Assembly: GCF_016836705.1 (NCBI RefSeq)
Contig: NZ_JAFCGY010000006.1
Coordinates: 1-64,000 of the forward strand
Reading direction: 5' to 3'
DNA length: 64,000 bases
Origin: Mesorhizobium caraganae
GTDB lineage: Bacteria; Pseudomonadota; Alphaproteobacteria; Rhizobiales; Rhizobiaceae
Position 1 is the stretch's first letter, and every line of letters starts with the position of its first letter. The translations under genes and the position numbers were made by a program. Shown here one piece after another: positions 10,228 to 18,241 of this stretch. The notes below the pieces were generated by a model. That model had not been told where the DNA came from. It ran no database searches and saw nothing but the letters and a program-made list of their open reading frames with translations.

Positions 10228-10998
10228 ATGCGCAAGCTTTTCGTCATCGGCATCGGCGCCGGCAATCCCGACCATTTGACCGTGCAGGCGATAGACGGCC
10301 TGAACCGGGCGGACGTCCTGTTTATTCCCGACAAGGGCGCAAGCAAGAACGACCTTGCCGAATTGCGCCGGCATATCTGCGACCGTTTCGTCACCAACCC
10401 GAAATCGCGCCGCGTCGAATTCGACGTGCCGGTGCGCGCCGAGCCGGCGCCATCCTATCGCTCGACCGTCGACGACTGGCACGAGGCGATCGCCGAAATC
10501 TACGAAGGCCTGATCCGCGACGAGCTTGCCGAGAACGGCTGCGGCGCCTTCCTGATCTGGGGCGACCCTTCTCTCTACGACAGCGCGCTGCGTATCCTCC
10601 AGCGGGTGCGGCTCAGAGGCAATGTCGGGTTCGAGTTGGAGGTCATTCCCGGCATCACTGCCGTCCAGGCGCTCGCCGCCAGCCACAAGATGGCGCTGAA
10701 CCGTATCGGCGACCCCGTGCTGATCACCACCGGCCGCCGCCTGACCGAGCAAGGCATGCCGCAAAATGCCGGCAGCGCGGTGGTCATGCTCGACGGTAAA
10801 TGCGCTTTCAACGCGCTGGCCGACAAGGATCTGATCATCCACTGGGGCGCCTATCTCGGCACACCCGACGAAATCACTCTCTCCGGCCGCCTAGGTGATG
10901 TCGGCGAGGAGATCGAGAAAATCCGTGAACAAGCCCGCCGGAAGAAGGGCTGGATCATGGACACCTATCTGCTGCGCAAAGCGGAGGGCAGGGAGTAG
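10228..10998 (+). CDS. cobF: precorrin-6A synthase (deacetylating), cobalamin synthesis
   Basis: A 256-residue SAM-dependent tetrapyrrole methylase. CobF methylates C1 of precorrin-5 and releases acetate to give precorrin-6A in the aerobic B12 pathway. The N-terminal LFVIGIGAGNPDHLT is the SAM-binding loop of this fold; FLIWGDPSLYDSALRIL and VIPGITAVQALAA follow at the expected spacing. AGGAG lies about ten bases before the ATG. No other cob gene is present in the window, so it stands apart from the main cobalamin cluster. Confidence 0.9.
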   Translation: MRKLFVIGIGAGNPDHLTVQAIDGLNRADVLFIPDKGASKNDLAELRRHICDRFVTNPKSRRVEFDVPVRAEPAPSYRSTVDDWHEAIAEIYEGLIRDELAENGCGAFLIWGDPSLYDSALRILQRVRLRGNVGFELEVIPGITAVQALAASHKMALNRIGDPVLITTGRRLTEQGMPQNAGSAVVMLDGKCAFNALADKDLIIHWGAYLGTPDEITLSGRLGDVGEEIEKIREQARRKKGWIMDTYLLRKAEGRE

Positions 10999-11121
10999 GG
11001 GAATTGAAGAAATGAGGAACTGAAGAATTGGTAAGGAGGGCAGGAGACGCCTAGCGTCCAACATCCACTCCCATATTCTTCAGTTCTTCAGTTCTTCATT
11101 TCTCCAGTTCTTCAACTCCCC
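10999..11121. repeat. strand-asymmetric imperfect inverted repeat between cobF and modE
   Basis: The left arm (10999-11031) is purine-rich with GAAGAAATGAGGAACTGAAG; the right arm (11071-11121) is the pyrimidine complement and includes three copies of CAGTTCTTC, so the arms pair over about 30 bases with slippage. It lies between two convergent genes and may end transcription of both, but it resembles a dispersed intergenic repeat more than a standard terminator. Confidence 0.6.
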
Positions 11122-11125
11122 CTTC

Positions 11126-11467
11126 TCACCCCGCATCAATCTCCGCCTGCAATGCCGCCATATGCGTGGCCGCTGCCGCGGCCGCCGCCCGTTCGATGGC
11201 ACGGAAGCGGCTGACCACCGCCAAGCCGACCGAGGTCAGCTGCGCGCCGCCGCCCTTGCGGCCGCCGGTCTGCGCTGCGACCAGCGGCTTGCCGAACACG
11301 CGGTTCATGTCCTCGACCAGGTCCCAGGCGTGTTTGTAGGACATCTCCATGCCGCGCGCGGCGGCCGAGATCGAGCCGAAGGTGGCGATCTGCTCCAAAA
11401 GCTCGATCTTGCCCGGACCGATGCGCCCGTCCGGATCGAGATTTATCCGCAAGCTCAGCGACGGCAT
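11126..11467 (-). CDS. ModE-like winged-helix regulator (N-terminal domain only)
   Basis: A 113-residue protein corresponding to the DNA-binding half of ModE. It contains KIELLEQIATFGSISAAARG and MSYKHAWDLVEDMNRVFGKP, the LysR-like helix-turn-helix of ModE, and the basic GGRKGGGAQLT wing. The C-terminal molybdate-binding (TOBE) domains of E. coli ModE are missing, a common short form in alphaproteobacteria. It sits upstream of modC on the same strand, with a candidate Mo box in between, and most likely controls the modABC genes. How the short form senses molybdate is unclear. Confidence 0.8.
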   Translation of the reverse strand: MPSLSLRINLDPDGRIGPGKIELLEQIATFGSISAAARGMEMSYKHAWDLVEDMNRVFGKPLVAAQTGGRKGGGAQLTSVGLAVVSRFRAIERAAAAAAATHMAALQAEIDAG

Positions 11468-11509
11468 GTCGTGTCCTCCACGGTCACATTAGCCTCTCTC
11501 GATCCGTAG

Positions 11510-11532
11510 CGCTATTCCAAAACGATATAGCG
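11510..11532. promoter_or_regulatory. candidate ModE-type operator after the modC stop
   Basis: CGCTAT (11510-11515) and ATAGCG (11527-11532) form a 23-bp dyad with an AT-containing centre, just upstream of the modE-like gene. The ModE consensus has CGxTATAT / ATATAxCG arms, which this resembles. It could let the regulator control its own gene. Confidence 0.4.
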
Positions 11533-11536
11533 GCTA

Positions 11537-12649
11537 TCAGCCATGGGCTTCGGCCGGCAGACCTGCAGCGGTATTGGCCCTGTCGAAGCTCACCGTCTTG
11601 ACCACCGCGAACACCTTGCTCCCCAACTGGAGGCTCAGCGCGTGTCGCGACTGCTCGGTGATGCGGGCAAGCACGGTCGCGCCGTTGCAGTCGATGCCGA
11701 CCTCGACCGTTGGCCCCTCACCTGGACTTACCGCGACGATGATGCCCGGCAGGATGTTGAGCGCGCTGAGGCCCGTCGGCTGTTCTGTGGCGACCATCAC
11801 GTCGCGGGCGCGGATGCGAATGCGCACCGGCGCACCGACCGATATAGCCAGCCGTGGCACCCGGATTTCGCCCGCCGCCGAACCGAGCACGCTCATGCCG
11901 AACGCCTCGTCGTGGCGCAGCACTTTGGTGTCCAGCACCGCGCCGCCCTCGCCGCGCTCTTCTGCCGGCAACAAATCGAGCCGTTGCATGATCGCGCCGG
12001 TCGGGCCCGAGGCAGCGACCTTGCCTTGCGCCATCACCACCACGTCGCTCGCCAGCCGCGCCACCTCGGCGACGGAGTGGCTGACATAGACGATCGGCAG
12101 CTTGGTCTCGTCGCGCAGCCGCTCGATATAGGGCAGGATTTCAGCCTTGCGCGCATCGTCGAGCGAGGCCAGCGGCTCGTCCATCAACAGCAGCTTCGGG
12201 CTGGCCAGCAGCGCCCGGCCGATCGCTACCCGCTGCTTCTCGCCGCCGGAAAGTTTTGCCGGCCGCCGATCAAGCAGGTGGCCGATGCCAAGCAGGTCGA
12301 CCACAGCGTCCATATTGGCATAGCGCTCCGCCGCCGGCGCAAACCAGCGGCCATAGCGCAGATTGCCGGCCACGCTCATATGCGGGAACAGCCGCGCATC
12401 CTGGAACACCATGCCGATGCGGCGCTTGTGCTTCGGCACGAAAATGCCGGCGCTGGTGTCGACCAGCACACGACCGTCGACCGCGATGCGTCCCTTGTCG
12501 GGTCGGATCAGGCCGGCGATCATGTTGATCAACGTCGTCTTGCCGGAGCCTGAGGGCCCGAACAGCGCCGTCAGCCGCCCGGCACTTTCGAAGCGCGCGT
12601 CGATGGCGAACTCACCGAGACGATGGCTGATGTCGACAAGGACGCTCAT
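11537..12649 (-). CDS. modC: molybdate ABC transporter ATP-binding protein
   Basis: A 370-residue ATPase that powers molybdate import. Walker A is GPSGSGKTT (residues 31-39), the signature is LSGGEKQR and Walker B is LLLMDEPLASLD, followed by the switch His in YVSHSVAE. The C-terminal part (about 290-360) is the TOBE domain that binds molybdate and regulates activity, with NILPGIIVAV and SLQLGSKVFAVVK. The start overlaps the modB stop by four bases. Gene order modA-modB-modC is standard. Confidence 0.93.
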   Translation of the reverse strand: MSVLVDISHRLGEFAIDARFESAGRLTALFGPSGSGKTTLINMIAGLIRPDKGRIAVDGRVLVDTSAGIFVPKHKRRIGMVFQDARLFPHMSVAGNLRYGRWFAPAAERYANMDAVVDLLGIGHLLDRRPAKLSGGEKQRVAIGRALLASPKLLLMDEPLASLDDARKAEILPYIERLRDETKLPIVYVSHSVAEVARLASDVVVMAQGKVAASGPTGAIMQRLDLLPAEERGEGGAVLDTKVLRHDEAFGMSVLGSAAGEIRVPRLAISVGAPVRIRIRARDVMVATEQPTGLSALNILPGIIVAVSPGEGPTVEVGIDCNGATVLARITEQSRHALSLQLGSKVFAVVKTVSFDRANTAAGLPAEAHG

Positions 12650-13350
12650 TCGATGTCCATCCGCCGACCAACGCGCCGCGCCAGCACTTCCGAGGCAACC
12701 AAGGCCGCCATCGAAATGACGATGGAGATCAGCGTCAGCCGCAGCGCCCCGTCATCGCCGCCCGGCACTTGCGTAAAAGTATAGATCGCCGAAGGCAGCG
12801 TCTGCGTCTCGTTGGGAATGTTGGAGACAAAGGTGATGGTGGCGCCGAACTCGCCCATCGCCTTGGCGAAGGACAGGATCGAGCCGGCGATCAGCCCGGG
12901 CAGGATCAGCGGCAGCGTGATCGTAGCGAACACAAACAGCGGATTGGCGCCGAGCGTGCCTGCGGCGGCTTCCATCTTGCGGTCGACGGCCTCGATCGAC
13001 AGCCGGATCGCCCGCACCATCAGGGGGAAGCCCATGATGCCGCAGGCGAGAGCCGCGCCCGTCCAGCGAAACGAAAAGACGATGCCGAAATGCTCGGCCA
13101 GGAATGCACCGGCCGGCCCGCGACGACCGAAGGTGAGCAGCAAGAGATAGCCGGTCACCACTGGCGGCAGGATCAGCGGCAGATGCACCACGCCGTTGAG
13201 CAGCGTCTTGCCCCAGAATTTTCCGCGCGCAAGCAGGAGCGCAATCGCGATGCCCGGTGGCAGGCTGAACAGCATCGCCACCGTCGCCACCTTGATCGAC
13301 AGCCGGACCGCATTCCATTCGTCGGGAGTGAGGTCCAGCAGCCAGTTCAT
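12646..13350 (-). CDS. modB: molybdate ABC transporter permease
   Basis: A 234-residue inner-membrane protein with five to six hydrophobic segments. The coupling loop AAGTLGANPLFVFATITLPLI near residues 130-150 is the EAA motif contacting ModC. The VHLPLILPPVVTGYLLL segment is characteristic of ModB. It overlaps modC by four bases and is preceded by modA 15 bases upstream. Confidence 0.92.
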   Translation of the reverse strand: MNWLLDLTPDEWNAVRLSIKVATVAMLFSLPPGIAIALLLARGKFWGKTLLNGVVHLPLILPPVVTGYLLLLTFGRRGPAGAFLAEHFGIVFSFRWTGAALACGIMGFPLMVRAIRLSIEAVDRKMEAAAGTLGANPLFVFATITLPLILPGLIAGSILSFAKAMGEFGATITFVSNIPNETQTLPSAIYTFTQVPGGDDGALRLTLISIVISMAALVASEVLARRVGRRMDIE

Positions 13351-13365
13351 GCGTCAGGCGCTACC

Positions 13366-14163
13366 TTAATTGCTCGGCGTGAGCACGGTGAAACCTTGAT
13401 CCCTAAACAGCTCCGCCGCCTTGGCGGACTGCAGACACTTCAGGAAGGCCGGCGTATCCTTGTCCTTTGAATCAGCGATCTGGGCAACCGGATAGATGAT
13501 CGGCGGATGCGAATCCTCCGGGAAGGTGCCGACCACCTTGACGCCCTTGTCGGCATGCGCATCGGTCGCATAGACGATGCCGAGCGGTGCTTCACCCATC
13601 GAAACCAGCTTCAATGCGGCGCGCACATTCTCGGCCTGCGCCACCTTGCCCTCCACCGACGACCAGACGCCAAGCGATTCAAGTGCCGTCTTGCCGTATT
13701 TGCCTGCCGGCACCGCCTTGAAGTCGCCCATGGCGAGCTTGCCGTCGCCGACCAGGTTGGCGAGGTCAAAGCCCTTCTCGATCTTGGTTTCAACCGTCGA
13801 ATCCTTCGGCGCCACCAGCACGATCTGGTTGCCGAGCAGCTTCACCTCGGTGTCCGGCTTGGTCAGCTTCTTGTCGGAGAGGTATTTCATCCAGTCGAGA
13901 TCGGCCGAGATGAAGACATCGGCCGGCGCCCCGCCCTCGATCTGCTTGGCCAGTGCCGAGCTTGCGGCGTAGGAGATAGTCGCGGCCTCGCCGACATCGG
14001 CTTCGCAGGCCTTGTTCACCGCATCGAGCCCGTCCTTGAGGCTGGCCGCCGCGAACACGATCACCTTGCCTTCCGCATGCGCGGCCGGCACCGCGGCCAT
14101 CAGCGCCGCGGCAAAACCGCCGACCGCGATCGCTCTCAATCCAAAACCTTTGTGCCTCGACAT
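13366..14163 (-). CDS. modA: molybdate-binding periplasmic protein
   Basis: A 265-residue periplasmic receptor that delivers molybdate (and probably tungstate) to ModBC. The signal peptide covers about residues 1-30 (cut after AHA). The mature protein opens KVIVFAAASLKDGLDAV, where the AAASL Ser contacts the oxyanion, and contains YAASSALAKQIEGGAPADVF with the second ligand-binding Ser. First gene of modABC; a candidate ModE box lies about 50-70 bases upstream of the start. Confidence 0.93.
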   Translation of the reverse strand: MSRHKGFGLRAIAVGGFAAALMAAVPAAHAEGKVIVFAAASLKDGLDAVNKACEADVGEAATISYAASSALAKQIEGGAPADVFISADLDWMKYLSDKKLTKPDTEVKLLGNQIVLVAPKDSTVETKIEKGFDLANLVGDGKLAMGDFKAVPAGKYGKTALESLGVWSSVEGKVAQAENVRAALKLVSMGEAPLGIVYATDAHADKGVKVVGTFPEDSHPPIIYPVAQIADSKDKDTPAFLKCLQSAKAAELFRDQGFTVLTPSN

Positions 14164-14211
14164 GAAAACTCTCCCTGGGTTTTGAAATCCGACCGGCTCG
14201 AAGCCTAGGAT

Positions 14212-14235
14212 CGATATATCCGGATGAATATAACA
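14212..14235. promoter_or_regulatory. candidate ModE box between modA and mop
   Basis: CGATATAT-N8-ATATAACA, a 24-bp imperfect dyad, matches the shape of the ModE consensus (CGxTATAT...ATATAxCG). It lies in the divergent region between modA (start 14163) and the mop gene (start 14322), where Mo-dependent repression of modABC is expected, and could control both. Confidence 0.6.
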
Positions 14236-14321
14236 AGGGAAGGCCGCAGCCGTCGAAAGCGTCTGTTCGGCATCGATTGTTCTGGTTTTTGACAGGAACA
14301 GAACCTTGCAAAGGAAGCCCC

Positions 14322-14528
14322 ATGAAAATCAGCGCACGCAACATCCTCCAGTGAACGGTCACCGAGATCGTCAAGGGCGCCACCACCTCGCATGTCCGCA
14401 TCGACGTCGGCGGCTCGGTCGTCACCGCTTCGATCACCAACGAGGCCGTCGCCGATCTCAAGCTCGAAAAAGGCAAGCAGACCTATGCCGTGATCAAGGC
14501 ATCGGACGTCATGGTCGGTATTGATTGA
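14322..14528 (+). pseudogene. molbindin (Mop, single TOBE domain) interrupted by an early TGA
   Basis: Read through, this frame gives a 68-residue single-domain molybdopterin/molybdate-binding Mop protein: MKISARNILQ, stop, TVTEIVKGATTSHVRIDVGG, then ASITNEAVADLKL and YAVIKASDVMVGI, the standard molbindin pattern. AAGGAAG precedes the ATG correctly. Codon 11 is TGA (14352-14354) where relatives have Gly; GGA to TGA is one base. The rest of the frame is undamaged and no downstream start restores the first strand. Mop hexamers store molybdate in the cytoplasm. The stop may be a recent mutation or a sequencing error. Confidence 0.8.
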
Positions 14529-14540
14529 GGAAACGAAGAG

Positions 14541-15335
14541 CTATACGGCGATCGGCGCCTTGATCGTGGCGTCGGCGAAATAGTTCTCCAGCCGGAAATC
14601 CTCGAAGCGGAAGGCGAACAGGTCCTTCACGTCAGGATTGATCCACAGCGTCGGCAGCGCCTTGGGCGTGCGCCGCAACTGCTCGCGCGCCTGCTCGAAA
14701 TGGTTGGAATAGAGATGCGCGTCGCCCAGCGTGTGGACGAAATCGCCAGGTTTCAGCCCGGTCACTTGCGCCACCATCAAGGTCAGCAGCGCGTAGGAGG
14801 CGATGTTGAAGGGCACGCCGAGGAAGATGTCGGCCGAGCGCTGGTAGAGCTGGCAGGACAGCTTGCCTTCCGAGACGTAGAACTGGAACAGGCAGTGGCA
14901 GGGCGGCAACGCCATGGCCTCGACCTCGGCCGGGTTCCACGCCGAAACGATCAGTCGGCGCGAATTCGGATTCTTGCGTATCTCCTTGAGAAGATTGGCA
15001 ATCTGGTCGATCGATCCGCCATGGCCATCCGGCCAGGAGCGCCATTGCTTGCCATAGACCGGGCCGAGATCGCCATTCTCGTCAGCCCACTCGTCCCAGA
15101 TCGAAACGCCATGGTCGTTAAGGTATTTTATGTTGGTGTCGCCGGCCAGGAACCACAGGAGTTCATGGATGATCGACTTCAAATGCAGCTTCTTGGTCGT
15201 GGTGACCGGAAAGCCGCGGCTGAGATCGAAGCGCATCTGGTAGCCGAACACCCCACGCGTGCCAGTGCCGGTGCGGTCGCCGCGATCGGCGCCATTGTCC
15301 AGGACATGTTGCAAGAGGTCGAGATATTGGCGCAT
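14541..15335 (-). CDS. thyA: thymidylate synthase
   Basis: A 264-residue enzyme converting dUMP to dTMP with methylenetetrahydrofolate, producing the dihydrofolate recycled by FolA. It has the nucleophile region [13 protein letters not shown] (Cys in PCH), [11 protein letters not shown], the [11 protein letters not shown]rg motif and the [13 protein letters not shown] folate/dUMP site. The ATG at 15335 (MRQYLDLLQ) matches the family start; the upstream extension is rejected. It is 5.5 kb from folA, with the mod and cobF genes between. Confidence 0.95.
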   Translation of the reverse strand: MRQYLDLLQHVLDNGADRGDRTGTGTRGVFGYQMRFDLSRGFPVTTTKKLHLKSIIHELLWFLAGDTNIKYLNDHGVSIWDEWADENGDLGPVYGKQWRSWPDGHGGSIDQIANLLKEIRKNPNSRRLIVSAWNPAEVEAMALPPCHCLFQFYVSEGKLSCQLYQRSADIFLGVPFNIASYALLTLMVAQVTGLKPGDFVHTLGDAHLYSNHFEQAREQLRRTPKALPTLWINPDVKDLFAFRFEDFRLENYFADATIKAPIAV

Positions 15336-15441
15336 CGGCTTCGCCTCGATTCGGGGTTTCGTGATAATAGCCGACTGGCGGGCCGCCGAACACATCAAAA
15401 GGCACCAGACGCGGCTTGCCCCCATCACTCTTTCAAGGGTT

Positions 15442-15680
15442 GGCGCTGCCCCTCACCTGCCTGCCGGGCGTTCGTCATTCGAAAAGCCAAGCAATTGGCT
15501 TTTCGTCCGCTTCGCGGACCGATCCTCAACTCCCCGTATAGTGACGGGGAGAGGGGCGCTGTCGCCGATGGTTTCGCCAATCACAAGCGTTCACGAAGAG
15601 CGCCAAGGCTGCGGTCAGCCCTTTCTCCCCGTCACTACACGGGGAGAAAGGCCCGGCAGGGCAATGAGGGGCGGCGCTGA
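15442..15680. repeat. dispersed palindromic intergenic repeat, copy A
   Basis: A 239-bp element bounded by inverted ends (GGCGCTGCCCCTCA ... TGAGGGGCGGCGCTG) with internal CTCCCCGT...ACGGGGAG palindromes around 15531-15552 and 15626-15649. A second copy with the same architecture and orientation lies at 53802-53990. It separates thyA from the DUF2853 gene and fills the only gene-free stretch here longer than 300 bases (15336-15729). Confidence 0.8.
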
Positions 15681-15729
15681 CGTCCAGTGAGGAGCAAATC
15701 AAACGCGCTCTGCCTGTCAGAGATAATCT

Positions 15730-16041
15730 CTACAAAGAACCCAGCTTGCCCAGATCCTTGGCGACGAGATAGTAAAAGGTCACGCGGCTCTTGGTGTTGT
15801 CGGTAGCCATCGCCTTGCAGGTCTTTTCGATGGATGCATCCGCCTTGGCGCCGTCGGCGACGCCGAGCTTCTTGGCGACCCAGTTGGTCTTCACGCGCTC
15901 GAGTTCCTTGGGGTCGGTGCAGGATACCAGCGAGGAATCGCGGTTCCTGAGCGCAATGCCCAGATGCTTGACGATCTTTTCGACCGCATCGGCGTTGGCG
16001 CCGGCGTCGTATTTCTTCACATCCGCAAGATAGTCGGCCAT
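15730..16041 (-). CDS. DUF2853 family protein
   Basis: A 103-residue soluble protein with the DUF2853 pattern: ADYLADVKKYDAGAN at the start, IVKHLGIALRNRDSSLVSC in the middle and DPKELERVKTNWVAKKLG after it. The ATG at 16041 is preferred over an upstream in-frame start. The family is conserved in rhizobia but has no established role. It lies between the palindromic repeat and ssrA. Confidence 0.8.
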   Translation of the reverse strand: MADYLADVKKYDAGANADAVEKIVKHLGIALRNRDSSLVSCTDPKELERVKTNWVAKKLGVADGAKADASIEKTCKAMATDNTKSRVTFYYLVAKDLGKLGSL

Positions 16042-16239
16042 CAGACTTCCCCTCGTCGGCGCCACGGATCCAGTCGATGAGGGGCTGTGGCGCGCTACGC
16101 AACCTGTGCGCTAGGTCGATACTCCTCACCGGCGCAAAGCTTCGGTTGAGACCGTGTCCAAGTCAACCCTCGGCGTCACAGTTTGGCTCTGGGAAGAAGC
16201 GCGATTGCGGCCTTTCATTTCGTGCGACGACCCCCTATA

Positions 16240-16555
16240 TTCGTTTTGTCGGCTTGACCGACTATGGCGATAAATGGGCGATGAAATAAGCCGTTCGGAC
16301 CCGGGGGCGGTACCCGGCGCCTCCACCAAAAGCCGCTTTGACGACGACGCGGTTTTTGCTGGGGGCGAAATAGGATCGACGAAGGTGTAAAGATCGTACT
16401 TTTGCCCGGCATTGTACCACCGTCATCGGGCTAAACTTATAGTTGCCAACGACAACTATGCGGAAGCTCGTCTCGCTGCTTAATGCAGTGCGAACGCTTC
16501 AAATCAAGCCCTAGAGGTTCGCACTTCTAGGCGGGGTTCGGAGGTACCTGGCAAC
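16240..16555 (+). ncRNA. ssrA: two-piece (permuted) transfer-messenger RNA
   Basis: Permuted alphaproteobacterial tmRNA, the ribosome-rescue RNA. The acceptor piece comes first and ends GGCGCCTCCACCA at about 16328. A 30-base spacer follows, then the coding piece starts GGGGGCGAAATAGGATCGAC at 16361. The 5' GGGGGCG of the coding piece pairs with CGCCTCC of the acceptor piece, giving a seven-bp acceptor stem with a G3-U70 pair, the identity mark for alanyl-tRNA synthetase. The tag frame at 16445-16483 encodes ANDNYAEARLAA and TAA. The outer ends are approximate: a CTATAT box near 16235 suggests the 5' side, and the GGAGGT...ACCTCC hairpin to 16554 the 3' side. Confidence 0.92.
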
Positions 16556-16668
16556 AGAAACCTCCACTTCTCCCTCTCAATATGTTGCACGCAACGCAGG
16601 CTGCCGCGCTGGTCGAACTTTGCCTGGCTATGGGCCGCGAAGCTGTCGAGCCGCGTGCGCCCTTCTCC

Positions 16669-16800
16669 ATGGAAGAGATGCAAAACTGTTCCGATCGATT
16701 CTTCGTGCTGACCGGCGGTCCCGGTTCCGGCAAGACCACGCTGATCGAAGCGCTGAAAGCCGCCGGCTTCGCCACCTCGCCGAAGCCGGGCGCGGCATAT
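16669..16800 (+). pseudogene. truncated AAA-type ATPase, N-terminal 40 residues only
   Basis: The frame starting MEEMQNCSDRF reads into VLTGGPGSGKTTLIEALKAA and GFATSPKPG, the Walker A and following segment of small AAA_28-type ATPases common in rhizobia. The similarity stops at about 16797 and the frame runs straight into a terminator hairpin, so the Walker B and everything after are missing. The gene was probably cut by a deletion or by integration next to ssrA. Confidence 0.65.
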
Positions 16801-16802
16801 GA

Positions 16803-16829
16803 GAAAGGCCGGGTCAGACCCGGCCTTTC
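16803..16829. terminator. bidirectional rho-independent terminator
   Basis: GAAAGGCCGGGT-CAG-ACCCGGCCTTTC is a perfect 12-bp stem. It lies between the ATPase remnant and the convergent MFS gene that ends at 16848. Confidence 0.75.
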
Positions 16830-16847
16830 CCATCGATTGCGATTGGC

Positions 16848-18053
16848 TTACTCCGCCGGGGCCTCAACGGCTTCGCGCGTGCGGCCGAGCGTCAGCTTGG
16901 CCAGCGTGAAGGAGATCACGGCGCACAGCGTAATGCCGGCCACCATCGGCAGCGGCGTGCCGTCGAAGAAGATGCCGGCGACGCCCATGGCCAGCGCACC
17001 GATGGCGAAATGCAGCGTGCCCATCAGCGCCGAGGCCGTGCCGGCGATCTCGCCATGCTCTTCCATGGCCAGCACCGACGTCGTCGGGATGACGAGGCCG
17101 AGGAAGCCGTAGCCGACGAACAGCAGCGCCGCCATCACATCGAGCCGGTCAACGCCGGTCGCCATGATTGCAAACAGCACCACCATGGTCGTGGCATAGC
17201 CGGTCACCGCAACCCAGACGACGCGCTTCAGGCCGAAACGTTCCGACAGCATCCCGGTCAGCTGCGACATGCCGATGAAAGCCACCGCATTGATCGAGAA
17301 GAACACGCTGTAGACCGAAGGCGACAGCCCGTAATGGTCGATCAGGATGAAGGACGAGCTCGAGAGGTAAACGAAGAAGCTGGCAATGCCGAAGCCGGCG
17401 ATCGCCACCAGGCCGAGAAAATTGCGGTCACCCATCAGGAAGCGGTAACCGGCGAGTGCGGTGCCGAAGGAGGATCCGACGCGTTCTTCCGCCGGCCGCG
17501 TCTCCTTGAGCGAGGTCGCCAAAAGAATGGTCGCCAGCAGGGCCGCGCCCGTCACCGTCCAGAACACGGCGCGCCAGCCGAAATTCTCGATGATCTGGCT
17601 GCCGGTCAGCGGCGCCAGGATCGGTGACACCGAAAACACCAGCATCAACAGCGACATCAGCTTGGCAGCTTCAGTGCCGGTGTGCAGGTCGCGCACGATG
17701 GCGCGCGGCACCGCCATGCCGGCGCTGGCGCCGAGGCCTTGCAGGAAGCGAAAGGCGATCAGCCATTCGATGGTCGGCGCCATTGCCGAACCGATGCCGC
17801 CGACCATGAACAGCGCCAAGCCGCCATAGAGCGGCAGCTTGCGGCCAACCATGTCGGAGATCGGCCCGACGACGATCTGGCCGAAGCCCATCGACAGGAA
17901 GAAAATCAGCAGGCTCATCTGCACGGCGGCGGTGCCGGCATGCAAATCCTCGCCGATCGAAGGCAATGCGGGCAGATACATGTCGATGGCGAAAGGGCCG
18001 ATGGCGGACAACAAGCCGAGCACGACCGCGATGCGGAGGAATTTGGGACTCAT
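16848..18053 (-). CDS. Bcr/CflA-family multidrug efflux MFS transporter
   Basis: A 401-residue protein with about 12 membrane segments. GPFAIDMYLPALPSIGEDL at the start is the DHA1 Bcr/CflA signature (inner-membrane drug:proton antiporters), and GPISDMVGRKLPLYGG is the MFS loop 2-3 motif; RFLQGLGASAGMAVPRAIVRD is the motif C neighbourhood. The ATG at 18053 was chosen over 18191 because the hydrophobic part starts there. It is divergent from a TetR gene with a palindrome between them, which predicts repression relieved by a substrate of the pump. Confidence 0.88.
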   Translation of the reverse strand: MSPKFLRIAVVLGLLSAIGPFAIDMYLPALPSIGEDLHAGTAAVQMSLLIFFLSMGFGQIVVGPISDMVGRKLPLYGGLALFMVGGIGSAMAPTIEWLIAFRFLQGLGASAGMAVPRAIVRDLHTGTEAAKLMSLLMLVFSVSPILAPLTGSQIIENFGWRAVFWTVTGAALLATILLATSLKETRPAEERVGSSFGTALAGYRFLMGDRNFLGLVAIAGFGIASFFVYLSSSSFILIDHYGLSPSVYSVFFSINAVAFIGMSQLTGMLSERFGLKRVVWVAVTGYATTMVVLFAIMATGVDRLDVMAALLFVGYGFLGLVIPTTSVLAMEEHGEIAGTASALMGTLHFAIGALAMGVAGIFFDGTPLPMVAGITLCAVISFTLAKLTLGRTREAVEAPAE

Positions 18054-18195
18054 GATAAAGGCTTCTTTCGAATCTGGTTGCCGCCGGCAAGCGACGTCTA
18101 ACCCCAGGACGTTCCATCCCGTGGAAATCCGACATCCCGGGGGCGAATTCATTCGTCCCCTTGGAGTAAATTTCCGTTTTCTTATGTCCACAAAT

Positions 18196-18213
18196 TTAGA
18201 CAGTCTTGTCTAA
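18196..18213. promoter_or_regulatory. TetR-type operator between the divergent MFS and TetR genes
   Basis: TTAGACA-GTCT-TGTCTAA, a perfect 18-bp dyad that extends to 9 of 10 matching bases per arm (AATTTAGACA / TGTCTAATTC). Its place, 29 bases before the TetR ATG and about 140 before the MFS start, fits autorepression and joint control. Confidence 0.75.
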
Positions 18214-18241
18214 TTCGTCAATCACCTCTATATATATTTTT

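Noticed and set aside
14352..14354. TGA in mop as selenocysteine or programmed readthrough
   Set aside because: No SECIS-like hairpin is seen just after it, and the family position is normally Gly, not Cys; a nonsense mutation is simpler.
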